Positions 34,360 to 42,026 of a stretch of DNA of 42,026 nt are shown piece after piece. Position 1 is the stretch's first letter, and the number at the start of each line of letters is the position of its first letter. The notes under the pieces are model-generated. The model saw only the letters and a list, made by a program, of their open reading frames with translations, was not told where the DNA came from and ran no database searches. Source of the stretch: JADHMP01 sp016779985 (lineage in GTDB: Bacteria; Bacteroidota; Bacteroidia; Flavobacteriales; Flavobacteriaceae); NCBI GenBank assembly GCA_016779985.1, contig JADHMP010000014.1, positions 1 to 42,026 of the forward strand. The letters run 5' to 3'. The position numbers and the translations under genes were made by a program.

Positions 34360-35625
34360 TTAAGAGGTTTTAACAGTAATTACTTCTTTGAGTAGGGTAG
34401 TGTAGCGAGGAGAAAGATGCTCTTGTTTCATTTTCCAAGTGCGTTTCAGGTCTTGGTTAGCCAATTTCATTTGATGGGGTCCAAAGCGTTGGTGAATGCG
34501 ATCTAGGGTGTCCATGAGCGCATCGTGTTTGTCAATGTGAGATTCAAATAAGTGCAACTGCCGCTGGGCGGTGGGCACTAAGTCCATAATGATTACTCCC
34601 GCTTTTTTATAGGCTATACCCGCTCTGAAGATTTGTTTCAGTCCTTTGAGAGCAAATTTTGTTATCGTGAGCGTAGAATCAGAAGCATAGGGTAGTGTGA
34701 CCACGCAGCTATTGCGATAGTGAGTAGTATTTTCTTTGTGTGGATCACTACGCACAAAGACCAACAAGGCTTGGCAGCTGCTGTGTTGTCTGCGCATTTT
34801 TTCGGCACAGCTAGTAGCAAAAGTACTCACTCGTTCTTCTAGTTCGTGCCACTCAGTGAGTGTACTCTCAAAGCTGCGCGTGGTAGCAATGTTTTTCTTG
34901 GTAGGAATATTTTCTTCTAGAGGGATGCAGGGTAGGCCTAGTAAATCTTTTTTTAAGCGTAGCCCTAAAATACTCATATGCTTGCGAATCCAATCATCTG
35001 TCAGATGTACAAAATCCAAGGCCGTTTTGACTCCTAGGCTTTCTAAACGTTTGCGGTGTTGGCGTCCTACTCCCCAAACGTCACCAATAGCTGTCCACCG
35101 GAGCGCCTTGAGGCGTTTTTCTTCGGTGTCAATGAAATAAACACTCTGTGTTTTTTCGGCAAACTTCTTAGCAATTTTATTAGCAATTTTTGCCAAAGCC
35201 TTGCTAGGAGCAATTCCGATAGAAACGGGAATGCCCGTCCACTGTCTTACCCGCTGACGCATTTTCTGGGCATGCAACCGCAGATCAAAATGGTCAAAAC
35301 CTTTGAACTCTAAAAAGGCTTCGTCAATGCTATAAATTTCAATGTGGGGTGTGTAGTGTCCGAGAATAGACATCACTCTTCGACTCATGTCTCCATAGAG
35401 AGCATAGTTTGACGAAAAGACTTTAATTTTATGGCTCTCAAATTGCTTTTTATATTGAAAAGCAGGGGCGCCCATAGGAATACCCAGTGCCTTAGCCTCG
35501 TTGCTGCGCGCAATTACACAGCCGTCGTTGTTAGATAAAATCACAACCGGCTTTCCTTCCCAATGAGGCTGAAAGACTCGTTCGCAAGAAGCATAAAAAT
35601 TATTACAATCCACCAGAGCAAACAT
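34360..35625 (-). CDS. umuC: UmuC: Y-family DNA polymerase V catalytic subunit
   Basis: 421 residues from ATG 35625 (MFALVDCNNFYASCERVF); TTG at 35631 is the only upstream alternative. Y-family catalytic parts: LVDCNNFYASCE with the first metal Asp, SIDEAFLEF with the Asp-Glu pair, the SIGIAPSKALAKIANKIAKK nucleotide loop, the helix-hairpin-helix near DVWGVGRQHRKRLESLG, and a C-terminal little-finger and UmuD-contact region. It performs error-prone bypass of damaged bases. It is first in the operon, with umuD 2 bp downstream. A 15-bp perfect palindrome is 28 bp before its start and may be the damage-response operator. Confidence 0.92.
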   Translation of the reverse strand: MFALVDCNNFYASCERVFQPHWEGKPVVILSNNDGCVIARSNEAKALGIPMGAPAFQYKKQFESHKIKVFSSNYALYGDMSRRVMSILGHYTPHIEIYSIDEAFLEFKGFDHFDLRLHAQKMRQRVRQWTGIPVSIGIAPSKALAKIANKIAKKFAEKTQSVYFIDTEEKRLKALRWTAIGDVWGVGRQHRKRLESLGVKTALDFVHLTDDWIRKHMSILGLRLKKDLLGLPCIPLEENIPTKKNIATTRSFESTLTEWHELEERVSTFATSCAEKMRRQHSSCQALLVFVRSDPHKENTTHYRNSCVVTLPYASDSTLTITKFALKGLKQIFRAGIAYKKAGVIIMDLVPTAQRQLHLFESHIDKHDALMDTLDRIHQRFGPHQMKLANQDLKRTWKMKQEHLSPRYTTLLKEVITVKTS

Positions 35626-35652
35626 GAGCAAAAGATATCAATAATGTTTTAG

Positions 35653-35667
35653 AAAAGAGCCTCTTTT
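35653..35667. promoter_or_regulatory. 15-bp palindrome upstream of umuC, possible operator
   Basis: AAAAGAG C CTCTTTT has perfect 7-bp arms around a single C, 28 bp before the umuC start in the divergent region with sucA. It does not match the Escherichia coli or Bacillus LexA boxes. The position fits repression of umuC. A chance palindrome in AT-rich DNA is possible. Confidence 0.35.
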
Positions 35668-35759
35668 GTTTCTATAATTTCGAGGGTTAATAGATTTATG
35701 AATCTTCTAGAAATAGGCACTATTTTTTATAAAACAAGCAGTGCTTTGTTCAAAAATTG

Positions 35760-35767
35760 TAATTTTG
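35760..35767 (+). promoter_or_regulatory. Candidate -7 promoter element of the sucAB operon
   Basis: TAATTTTG matches the Bacteroidetes TAnnTTTG box exactly, 29 bp before the sucA ATG. The nearest upstream TTTG (35745-35748) is only 11 bp away, closer than the usual 17-23, so the -33 element is unresolved. Confidence 0.35.
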
Positions 35768-35796
35768 TTTACGCTTTTATACCAAGTTGAATTAGA

Positions 35797-38568
35797 ATGG
35801 ACAAATATTCTTTTTTAAATGCTGCGCATACGGCCTATTTTGCCACATTGTATGACGAGTATCTTAAAAATCCTGATGACGTAGAACCTAGTTGGAGAGC
35901 CTTTTTTCAAGGGTTCGATTTTGGGATAGAAAGTGGCAGTTTTACGCTTGGTGAGTCTGGCGCTGTGGAGGTGCCTGAACAAGTACAGAAAGAATTTCAG
36001 GTGGTCAAACTCATAGATGCCTATCGCAGTAGGGGGCATTTATTTACCAAAACCAACCCTGTGCGGGAGCGGAGAAAATATAGTCCAACCTTGGATATAG
36101 AGAATTTTGGACTCACAAAGGGTGACTTAGGTACTGTTTTCAGTGCTGGAGAAATTATAAATATTGGGTCTAGTACTTTAAGTTCAATTATTGAGCATTT
36201 ACAGCGTATTTATTGCAATTCTATAGGCATCGAATATTTATACATTCGCAGACCTGCGAAAGTTCGTTGGATTCAAGAGCGACTAAATATTAATGCCAAT
36301 CAACCACAGTTCTCAGTAGACCAAAAGAAACATATATTGCACAAACTCAATGAAGCCTACAGCTTTGAAAACTTTTTGCACACAAAATATGTAGGGCAAA
36401 AACGATTTTCACTTGAAGGAGGGGAATCTTTGATTCCAGCCCTAGATGCTGTGATTGAAGCGGCGGCAGATCAAGGGGTAGAAGAGTTTGTGATGGGGAT
36501 GGCGCATAGAGGAAGACTCAATGTATTGACAAATATTTTTGGTAAAGCTTCCAAAGACATTTTTAGTGAATTTGATGGCAAAGACTATGCAGAAGTAGTA
36601 TTTGATGGTGATGTTAAATATCATTTAGGGTGGACATCTCAACGGATCACTAAAAACGGAAAGAAAATCAACATGAATATAGCTCCTAATCCGTCTCACT
36701 TGGAAACGGTTGGTGCCATAGTAGAAGGAATCACACGTTCAAAACTCGATGAAAACCATCGGGGTGATACTCAGAAAGTAGTGCCCATTATTGTTCATGG
36801 GGATGCCGCTATCGCAGGGCAAGGCTTACCATACGAGATCGTGCAAATGGCAAAACTTAAAGGCTATGGCACAGGAGGAACAGTTCATATAGTGGTTAAT
36901 AATCAAATTGGTTTTACTACAAATTATTTAGATGCGCGTTCAAGCACCTACTGTACTGATGTGGGTAAAGTGACCTTGTCACCCGTTCTTCATGTCAATG
37001 CTGATGATGCAGAAGCTGTGGTGCACGCAACCCTTTTTGCGTTAGACTACCGCATGCGATTTAATAGCGATGTCTTTATCGATTTATTAGGGTATAGAAA
37101 GTATGGCCACAATGAGGGAGATGAACCTCGCTTCACTCAACCCCAATTATATAAAGCTATATCCAAACACAAAAACCCACGCGATCTTTACGCATCTCAA
37201 CTAATTGATCAGGGGCTCATTGATCATGAATATGTTAAAAAAATTGAGCAGCAGTATAAAAATGACTTGGATACTGATCTAGAAGATTCCAAAAAAACAG
37301 ACATTGCTGTAATAACTCCTTTTATGGCAGATGAGTGGAAAGACTTCAAGTTGGTTGATGAAAATAAAATGAGGGAGTCCATCATTACTAAAGTGTCTCG
37401 ACAGCTTCTTGAAAAAGCATCAGAAGCACTCACTACCCTCCCCAAAGACAAAAAGTTTTTAAGAAAAATTGAGCGCCTTGTAAACGATCGCAAAGCCATG
37501 TTCTATGAACGTAATTCCCTTGACTGGGCCATGGGAGAATTGTTGGCTTATGGAACGCTTTTGCAAGAGGGATATGATGTTCGAATTTCGGGGCAAGATG
37601 TGGAACGTGGCACTTTTTCTCACCGGCATGCTGTCTTAAAGGCAGAAGCTTCAGAAGAGGTAACATTGCAACTCAATGAAATAAAGACTGACACTCAAGG
37701 TCGTTTTAGAATATACAACTCACTGTTGTCTGAATATGGTGTGTTGGGCTTTGATTATGGCTATGCCATGGCAAGTCCAAATACGCTAACCATTTGGGAA
37801 GCGCAATTTGGAGATTTCTCAAACGGAGCACAAATAGTTGTAGATCAATATATTTCGGCGGCAGAAGATAAATGGAAAATTCAAAACGGTATCGTATTAC
37901 TCCTGCCCCATGGGTATGAGGGTCAAGGTGCAGAACATTCATCAGCTCGAATGGAGCGCTATTTGCAGCTTTGTGCAAAAGACAACATGTTTGTGGTCAA
38001 TTGTAGTACACCTGCCAGTATTTTTCATGTCTTACGCCGTCAAATGAAAGCTTCATACAGAAAACCCTTAATTATTTTTAGTCCCAAGAGTTTGTTGAGA
38101 CATCCGTTAGCGGTTTCTAAAAAAGAAGACTTGCTTGAAGGTAGTTTTCAAGAGGTATATACAGATGATAGTGTGAAAGCTAAAGAAGTACAATCATTGG
38201 TATTTTGTACGGGTAAATTTTATTATGACTTACTTAGGGCTCGAGAAGAAAAGAAGCGCAATGATGTAGCCTTAGTTCGTATTGAACAATTGTTTCCATT
38301 GCCCTATGAAAGAGTCAAGGCAGAGTTAAAAAAATATGCATCAGCTAAAGAAGTGGTGTGGGCCCAAGAAGAACCAAGAAATATGGGTGCTTGGAGCTAT
38401 TTACTGCTTCATTTGCCAGAAGCACAGCATTTCAGACCAGCTACACGGAGAATTTATGCTGCACCAGCCGCAGGGAGTGCAGTGCGATCTGCTAAGAGAC
38501 ACAATCAAGTTATAGAATATGTATTTGATGCCTCAAAAGATAATTTTATTAGAAAAATCAAAAAGTAA
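35797..38568 (+). CDS. sucA: 2-oxoglutarate dehydrogenase E1 component
   Basis: 923 residues, normal for the thiamine-diphosphate E1 of the 2-oxoglutarate dehydrogenase complex in the TCA cycle. The N-terminus has the small segment FLNAAHTAYFATLYDEYLKNP and SWRAFFQGFDFG, which docks on E2. Then come GMAHRGRLNVL, the ThDP/metal site GDAAIAGQGLPYEIVQ followed by NNQIGFTT, YRKYGHNEGDEPRFTQP, and in the last third FSHRHAVLKAE, LLPHGYEGQGAEHSSARMER and VVWAQEEPRNMGAW. All core blocks are intact. It is 3 bp from sucB and both are co-transcribed. The lipoamide dehydrogenase subunit is not in the window. Confidence 0.95.
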   Translation: MDKYSFLNAAHTAYFATLYDEYLKNPDDVEPSWRAFFQGFDFGIESGSFTLGESGAVEVPEQVQKEFQVVKLIDAYRSRGHLFTKTNPVRERRKYSPTLDIENFGLTKGDLGTVFSAGEIINIGSSTLSSIIEHLQRIYCNSIGIEYLYIRRPAKVRWIQERLNINANQPQFSVDQKKHILHKLNEAYSFENFLHTKYVGQKRFSLEGGESLIPALDAVIEAAADQGVEEFVMGMAHRGRLNVLTNIFGKASKDIFSEFDGKDYAEVVFDGDVKYHLGWTSQRITKNGKKINMNIAPNPSHLETVGAIVEGITRSKLDENHRGDTQKVVPIIVHGDAAIAGQGLPYEIVQMAKLKGYGTGGTVHIVVNNQIGFTTNYLDARSSTYCTDVGKVTLSPVLHVNADDAEAVVHATLFALDYRMRFNSDVFIDLLGYRKYGHNEGDEPRFTQPQLYKAISKHKNPRDLYASQLIDQGLIDHEYVKKIEQQYKNDLDTDLEDSKKTDIAVITPFMADEWKDFKLVDENKMRESIITKVSRQLLEKASEALTTLPKDKKFLRKIERLVNDRKAMFYERNSLDWAMGELLAYGTLLQEGYDVRISGQDVERGTFSHRHAVLKAEASEEVTLQLNEIKTDTQGRFRIYNSLLSEYGVLGFDYGYAMASPNTLTIWEAQFGDFSNGAQIVVDQYISAAEDKWKIQNGIVLLLPHGYEGQGAEHSSARMERYLQLCAKDNMFVVNCSTPASIFHVLRRQMKASYRKPLIIFSPKSLLRHPLAVSKKEDLLEGSFQEVYTDDSVKAKEVQSLVFCTGKFYYDLLRAREEKKRNDVALVRIEQLFPLPYERVKAELKKYASAKEVVWAQEEPRNMGAWSYLLLHLPEAQHFRPATRRIYAAPAAGSAVRSAKRHNQVIEYVFDASKDNFIRKIKK

Positions 38569-38571
38569 ATT

Positions 38572-39786
38572 ATGATTTTAGAAATGAAAGTTCCCTCGCC
38601 GGGAGAATCGATTACTGAAGTTGAAATTGCCCAATGGCTCGTCTCAGATGGTGATTATGTGGAGAAAGACCAAACTATCGCAGAAGTTGACTCAGATAAG
38701 GCTACTCTTGATCTTCCTGCTGAAGTGAGTGGGACAATTACTTTAAAGGCAGAAGAAGGAGACGCCGTAGATGTGGGCGCCATCGTGTGTTTAATTGATA
38801 CCGAAGGCACTCTTGGTGAAAGTTCATCAACATCATCAAAAGAAGTTGTACCTCAAGAAACAACTACTGCACCTGTTCAAACTGAAACCCAAGCTCAAAC
38901 CACCTATGCCAGTCAAACTCCCTCGCCAGCAGCAAAGAAAATATTAGATGAAAAAGGAATTACAGCCCAGACAATCACAGGCACTGGCAGAGATGGAAGA
39001 ATTACTAAAGCTGATGCCATAAAGGCAGTTCCCTCTATGGGTACTGTTCCTGAAAATGGAACACGCTCTCAAAACCGATCAAAACTTTCTATGCTACGCC
39101 GTAAAGTTGCTGAACGTTTGGTAGAAGCAAAAAATGAAACGGCCATGCTCACCACTTTTAATGAAGTGGATATGAATGCAATCTTTGAGCTAAGAAAGCA
39201 ATACAAAGATTCATTTTTGTCAAAGCACGAAGTAAAATTAGGCTTTATGAGCTTTTTTACAAAAGCAGTTGTGCGAGCCCTCCAACTCTTTCCTGATGTG
39301 AATTCAATGATGGATGATGACCATAAAATAGCTTTTGACTATTGTGACATTAGTGTTGCTGTTTCTGGACCTAAAGGACTTATGGTTCCTGTTGTTCGCA
39401 ATGCGGAATTGTTATCTTTTGCAGGAATCGAAAAAGAAATTGGTCGCTTGGCTGTTCGAGCAAGAGATGGAAAAATTACTGTTGATGACATGACAGGGGG
39501 AACCTTTACTATTTCCAATGGAGGTGTTTTTGGGTCAATGCTGTCTACACCTATCATCAATCCTCCACAATCTGGAATTTTAGGGATGCACAACATTATT
39601 CAACGCCCCGTAGCGATTGACGGAAAAGTAGAAATTCGCCCTATGATGTATTTAGCCCTTTCCTACGACCACAGAATTATTGATGGAAGGGAATCTGTTG
39701 GTTTCTTGGTGGCCGTAAAAGAAGCTTTAGAAGACCCAACTAACTTGCTTATGGATGGAGATGTGCCAAAAGCACTAGAGCTTTAA
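38572..39786 (+). CDS. sucB: Dihydrolipoyllysine-residue succinyltransferase (2-oxoglutarate dehydrogenase E2)
   Basis: 404 residues in the usual order: an N-terminal lipoyl domain with the modified Lys43 in DSDKATLD, a Thr/Gln/Pro-rich linker (about 80-115), the peripheral-subunit-binding domain (SPAAKKILDEKGI to DGRITKADAIKA, about 117-152), and the acyltransferase core. The catalytic His367 and Asp371 are in SYDHRIIDGRESVGFL near the C-terminus. TTFNEVDM and GTFTISNGGVFGS fit the succinyltransferase group rather than the pyruvate E2. It carries succinyl groups to CoA and forms the core of the complex with the adjacent E1. Confidence 0.95.
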   Translation: MILEMKVPSPGESITEVEIAQWLVSDGDYVEKDQTIAEVDSDKATLDLPAEVSGTITLKAEEGDAVDVGAIVCLIDTEGTLGESSSTSSKEVVPQETTTAPVQTETQAQTTYASQTPSPAAKKILDEKGITAQTITGTGRDGRITKADAIKAVPSMGTVPENGTRSQNRSKLSMLRRKVAERLVEAKNETAMLTTFNEVDMNAIFELRKQYKDSFLSKHEVKLGFMSFFTKAVVRALQLFPDVNSMMDDDHKIAFDYCDISVAVSGPKGLMVPVVRNAELLSFAGIEKEIGRLAVRARDGKITVDDMTGGTFTISNGGVFGSMLSTPIINPPQSGILGMHNIIQRPVAIDGKVEIRPMMYLALSYDHRIIDGRESVGFLVAVKEALEDPTNLLMDGDVPKALEL

Positions 39787-39817
39787 ACAAAAAGGGAAAT
39801 AAACGTATTTAACAGAT

Positions 39818-40399
39818 TCAATTTCTTTTTGTCATAAGAATGATCCCTGTTGACCATTCCATTTTTGTGATAGTAAAATCTTTTCTTGCTTCTAATTGAG
39901 TAATCAATTTTTTGACATTGCCATGATGACCTTCAGGCCAGTTTTGCTGTGGGATCATGTCATCAATTACATAAAAGCCGCCCACTTTTATTAAGCTTAA
40001 CACATGATCAATTTCACTGTATTTTCCTGGCCAAGAATCTGCAAACACTAAATCGAATAAGCCGCCACTATAGTTTTTTAACCATGTGCCAGCCTCTTTA
40101 CAAATCAGTTGAATTCTCGGATCATTTTTAAAAAACGCCTTAACAATGTTAATTAGAAATAAGTCGTTATCAATTGAAATTAATTTTGATTTCCGATCAA
40201 GACCTTCAACCATCCACGAGAGAGAAAGTCCAATTCCTGTTCCGATTTCCAAGATTCTTGAATTTGGCTTAGAAGCCACAAGTGTTTTTAATAAGCAACC
40301 CACATAGATATCTGAGGGCATGGTAAATCCAATTTCAGAAGATTTTTTTAAGAGTAAGTCGTAGTTTTTTGGATTTTCTAAAGGCAAAGTTAAGTTCAT
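39818..40399 (-). CDS. Class I SAM-dependent O-methyltransferase-like protein
   Basis: 193 residues from ATG 40399 (MNLTLPLENPKNYDLL). The frame is open to 40495, but those 32 extra residues are hydrophobic and would overlap the upstream protease gene. The SAM motif is ILEIGTGIGLS (about 49-59), followed by ISIDNDLF as the acidic-loop strand and DLVFADSWPGKYSE, typical of the caffeoyl-CoA-type O-methyltransferase fold. A FYVIDDMIPQQNW stretch supplies the metal-like acidic pair. The natural acceptor is unknown. It ends 31 bp from sucB on the opposite strand. Confidence 0.8.
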   Translation of the reverse strand: MNLTLPLENPKNYDLLLKKSSEIGFTMPSDIYVGCLLKTLVASKPNSRILEIGTGIGLSLSWMVEGLDRKSKLISIDNDLFLINIVKAFFKNDPRIQLICKEAGTWLKNYSGGLFDLVFADSWPGKYSEIDHVLSLIKVGGFYVIDDMIPQQNWPEGHHGNVKKLITQLEARKDFTITKMEWSTGIILMTKRN

Positions 40400-40485
40400 A
40401 TAAATAGTATTTAAAGGCAAATTATTGGGGTGCTTAATTAAAACGTAAATCAAAATAAAGATAACCCTTAATGGAATACTACTAT

Positions 40486-40908
40486 TTAGTAGCAATCAAA
40501 AAAAAGAGTTCTTTTATGATAATCAATCTGTACGTTTCTTTCGAAAAAAAAATCAGCTCCTAAAATACCATCAATGGGTGTGGCACCTTGCGCATGAAGT
40601 GTAGCAATAATATGCACCATGTTTAAAAGAACAAATGAGTGTTTGCCAGCTCTAAATCGGCCTAAGTGTAGGTTGCTTGCCTGACTAAATACAGCTTGCA
40701 TTTTTCCTTCGCTAGCACCAGCAGCTTCAAAGGGTTGACCTTTGACTTCTAACAAAAATTTTTCTTGCAAAGCTTGATCGAGACAACTGTTGGATGCTCC
40801 AGTATCAATTAGTAATCGGGCAGTTTTTCCATTAACACGAGCGGCACATAACAGATGCTGCGTTTTATTTCTATATAGTTTAACGGCCCCTCTTTGTTTA
40901 TTTTTCAA
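40486..40908 (-). CDS. Retropepsin-like aspartic protease domain protein
   Basis: About 140 residues. The single-domain aspartic-protease signature LLIDTGASNSCLD gives the catalytic Asp, and IDGILGADFFFERNVQIDY is the matching C-terminal ILG block, so a homodimer is expected. I prefer TTG 40908 (MKNKQRGAVKLYR), which gives a start like those of relatives. A GTG at 40962 also keeps the frame but overlaps the divergent TatD start. There is no signal peptide. Physiological targets are unknown for this bacterial clan-AA family. Confidence 0.78.
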   Translation of the reverse strand: MKNKQRGAVKLYRNKTQHLLCAARVNGKTARLLIDTGASNSCLDQALQEKFLLEVKGQPFEAAGASEGKMQAVFSQASNLHLGRFRAGKHSFVLLNMVHIIATLHAQGATPIDGILGADFFFERNVQIDYHKRTLFFDCY

Positions 40909-40956
40909 ACCTGAGTTTTTTGCGAAAATACGGAATGAAAATTTTATTTTTACCAC

Positions 40957-41742
40957 ATGCACTTAATTGATACACACACCCATCTCTACACAGAAGTCTT
41001 TGACGCTGATTGTGATGCTGTAATTGAGCGAGCTCAAGCAGCAGGGGTCAAACAATTTTATTTACCCGCCATAGATCTGAGCTATTATGCACAAATGCTT
41101 GCTTTAGAAAAAAGATATCCCCAACAAATTCAACTGATGATGGGATTACATCCCACTCATGTTAAAGAAGATTATTCAACTGTCTTAGCTGAAATAGAGT
41201 CTCTTTTTGAGCAGCGCACTTTTGCTGCTGTAGGTGAAATTGGAATTGATCTTTATTGGGACAAGACCTTTCTTTCTCAGCAGCAAAAGGCCTTTTCTTA
41301 TCAGATCAATTGGGCCAAAAAATATAGGTTGCCCATAGTTATCCATTGTCGGGACGCTTTTGAAGAGGTTTTTGAAGTTTTGGAAACACACAAAGGAGAT
41401 GAATTATATGGGATTTTTCATTGCTTTACAGGAACAGAAGTATATGCACAGCGTGCCATAGACTTGAATCTCAAACTAGGCATAGGAGGGGTAGTGACTT
41501 TTAAAAATGGTAAAATCAATAAATTTTTGCATGAATTTGATTTAGAGCATATCGTTTTAGAAACAGATTCTCCCTATTTAGCGCCCACTCCTTTTAGGGG
41601 AAAACGCAATGAAAGTGCTTATTTGATTCATGTGGCTCAAGCAGTTGCAGAGTGCTATGGAATTTCAGTTGAACAAGTAGCCGCGCAGACCACAAAAAAT
41701 GCGGAAGAAGTCTTCCATGATTTTATGCTCTCGAAATCATAA
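40957..41742 (+). CDS. TatD-family metal-dependent hydrolase (deoxyribonuclease)
   Basis: 261 residues. Metal ligands DTHTH (His7, His9), GLHPTH, GEIGIDLYWD with the bridging Glu, VIHCRDAF, and HCFTGTE. The closing ETDSPYLAPTPFRGKRNE block is diagnostic of TatD. The family comprises cytoplasmic 3'-exonucleases and related hydrolases involved in DNA repair or turnover. All metal ligands are intact. It diverges from the retropepsin gene. The following gene on the same strand is a tRNA, 58 bp away. Confidence 0.92.
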   Translation: MHLIDTHTHLYTEVFDADCDAVIERAQAAGVKQFYLPAIDLSYYAQMLALEKRYPQQIQLMMGLHPTHVKEDYSTVLAEIESLFEQRTFAAVGEIGIDLYWDKTFLSQQQKAFSYQINWAKKYRLPIVIHCRDAFEEVFEVLETHKGDELYGIFHCFTGTEVYAQRAIDLNLKLGIGGVVTFKNGKINKFLHEFDLEHIVLETDSPYLAPTPFRGKRNESAYLIHVAQAVAECYGISVEQVAAQTTKNAEEVFHDFMLSKS

Positions 41743-41800
41743 AATTTGTATTTAAAAAGTTTCAAAAGCAACAAATTTTCACTTTATTCGAAGTGTTAAA

Positions 41801-41889
41801 AGAGAGGTGGCCGAGTGGTCGAAGGCGCACGCCTGGAAAGCGTGTATTCCGTCAACGCGGAATCGAGGGTTCGAATCCCTTCCTCTCTG
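41801..41889 (+). tRNA. tRNA-Ser (anticodon GGA)
   Basis: AGAGAGG (41801-41807) pairs with CCTCTCT (41882-41888), with discriminator G at 41889. The anticodon stem is CACGC/GCGTG with loop CTGGAAA, so the anticodon is GGA (41835-41837) and reads UCC/UCU serine codons. A long variable arm (ATTCCGTCAACGCGGAAT) and the T arm GAGGGTTCGAATCCCT confirm a class II tRNA. CCA is not encoded, as usual in Bacteroidetes. Confidence 0.97.
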
Positions 41890-42026
41890 CTTACCTTTTT
41901 TAAATTGCCCCTTATACTTTGAGGCTTATTACAAGTCAAAAATTATTTTCTCAATAGTCTCAGCTCCAACAAAGTTGACCCATATGGAGCATAAAATCCA
42001 TTTTTATTTATCAATTGCCTTCATAT
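41890..42026. other. Window end without a supported gene
   Basis: 137 bp after the tRNA to the window edge. Short minus-strand frames are present but each is broken by stops within 20-25 codons, and no terminator or promoter is convincing. A gene entering from the right cannot be excluded. Confidence 0.4.

Noticed and set aside
34736..35140. 134-codon open frame on the plus strand
   Set aside because: It is antisense to umuC, whose catalytic motifs are intact. The product is Arg/Ser/Leu-rich with no recognisable domain.
39787..39832. Hairpin ACAAAAAG/CTTTTTGT after sucB as a terminator
   Set aside because: The loop is about 30 nt, the arms are A/T only apart from the ends, and it overlaps the methyltransferase coding end. 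Too weak.
41890..42026. Minus-strand fragments reading NGFYAPYGSTLLELRLLRK or VNFVGAETIEKIIFDL
   Set aside because: Each is only about 20 codons after a stop, and they lie in different frames. No evidence of a gene within the window.
1..42026. CRISPR arrays, insertion sequences, phage or integrative elements
   Set aside because: No direct-repeat arrays, transposase, integrase or attachment-like repeats beside the tRNA were seen. The tRNA is intact, and only 137 bp follow it.

Overview
The window looks like chromosomal DNA of a flavobacterium or close Bacteroidetes relative, probably marine. It is AT-rich. It has many short lipoprotein signals with a Cys-ending lipobox and almost no recognisable Shine-Dalgarno sites. 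The tRNA has no encoded CCA, and there are DUF2911, DUF5009 and DUF1080 proteins plus an HAD-then-ECH type beta-oxidation protein. Taxonomy is inferred from gene content only. No insertion sequence, integrase, CRISPR array or rRNA was seen.

Layout. 1-9.3 kb: the end of an NTF2/SnoaL-like gene and its terminator, a secreted amidohydrolase, a CBM9-like lipoprotein, a glycosylasparaginase, an orphan 1312-residue protein with four tandem ~135-residue repeats (4087-8025), and an outer-membrane beta-barrel protein. 9.4-11.3 kb: acetoacetyl-CoA synthetase. 11.4-26.3 kb: a glycan-degradation cluster. It begins with a DUF1080 3-keto-glycoside hydrolase-like protein, a gluconate-dehydrogenase-subunit-3-like protein and a GMC oxidoreductase. 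It continues with three FGly-type sulfatases, an EEP-family phosphatase/nuclease-fold lipoprotein, DUF2911, an opposite-strand sialidase preceded by a 55-codon SGNH-esterase remnant, two GH29 alpha-L-fucosidases and a NagX-like DUF5009 acyltransferase. No SusC/SusD pair, sulfatase maturase or endo-acting hydrolase is present, so this is either part of a larger locus or a satellite of one.

26.1-29.7 kb: two small proteins (one membrane, one zinc-ribbon), then a minus-strand run of SCP2-like protein, PfkB sugar kinase, LpxH-like phosphoesterase and a TIGR00661-like glycosyltransferase. 29.7-33.9 kb: a beta-oxidation operon (HAD/ECH fusion, thiolase, TetR regulator) with a perfect 19-bp palindrome in its divergent promoter region. 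33.9-35.6 kb: a DNA polymerase V pair in the order umuC then umuD. 35.8-39.8 kb: sucA-sucB of the 2-oxoglutarate dehydrogenase complex. 39.8-41.9 kb: methyltransferase, retropepsin-like protease, TatD nuclease and tRNA-Ser(GGA).

How the genes fit together. Sialidase, alpha-fucosidases (one of a type that suggests alpha-1,3/4 linkages), sulfatases, a hexosamine-acetyltransferase-like membrane protein and a nearby glycosylasparaginase point to a sulfated, fucosylated, sialylated glycoconjugate such as mucin-like or N-linked glycoprotein. A sulfated algal fucan remains possible. The DUF1080/GMC/subunit-3 trio suggests an additional oxidative 3-keto route for cleaving glycosides. The most unusual single object is the 1312-residue repeat protein. 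Its role is unknown, and its N-terminus resembles those of proteins linked to extracellular contractile injection systems, although no such apparatus is encoded in the window.
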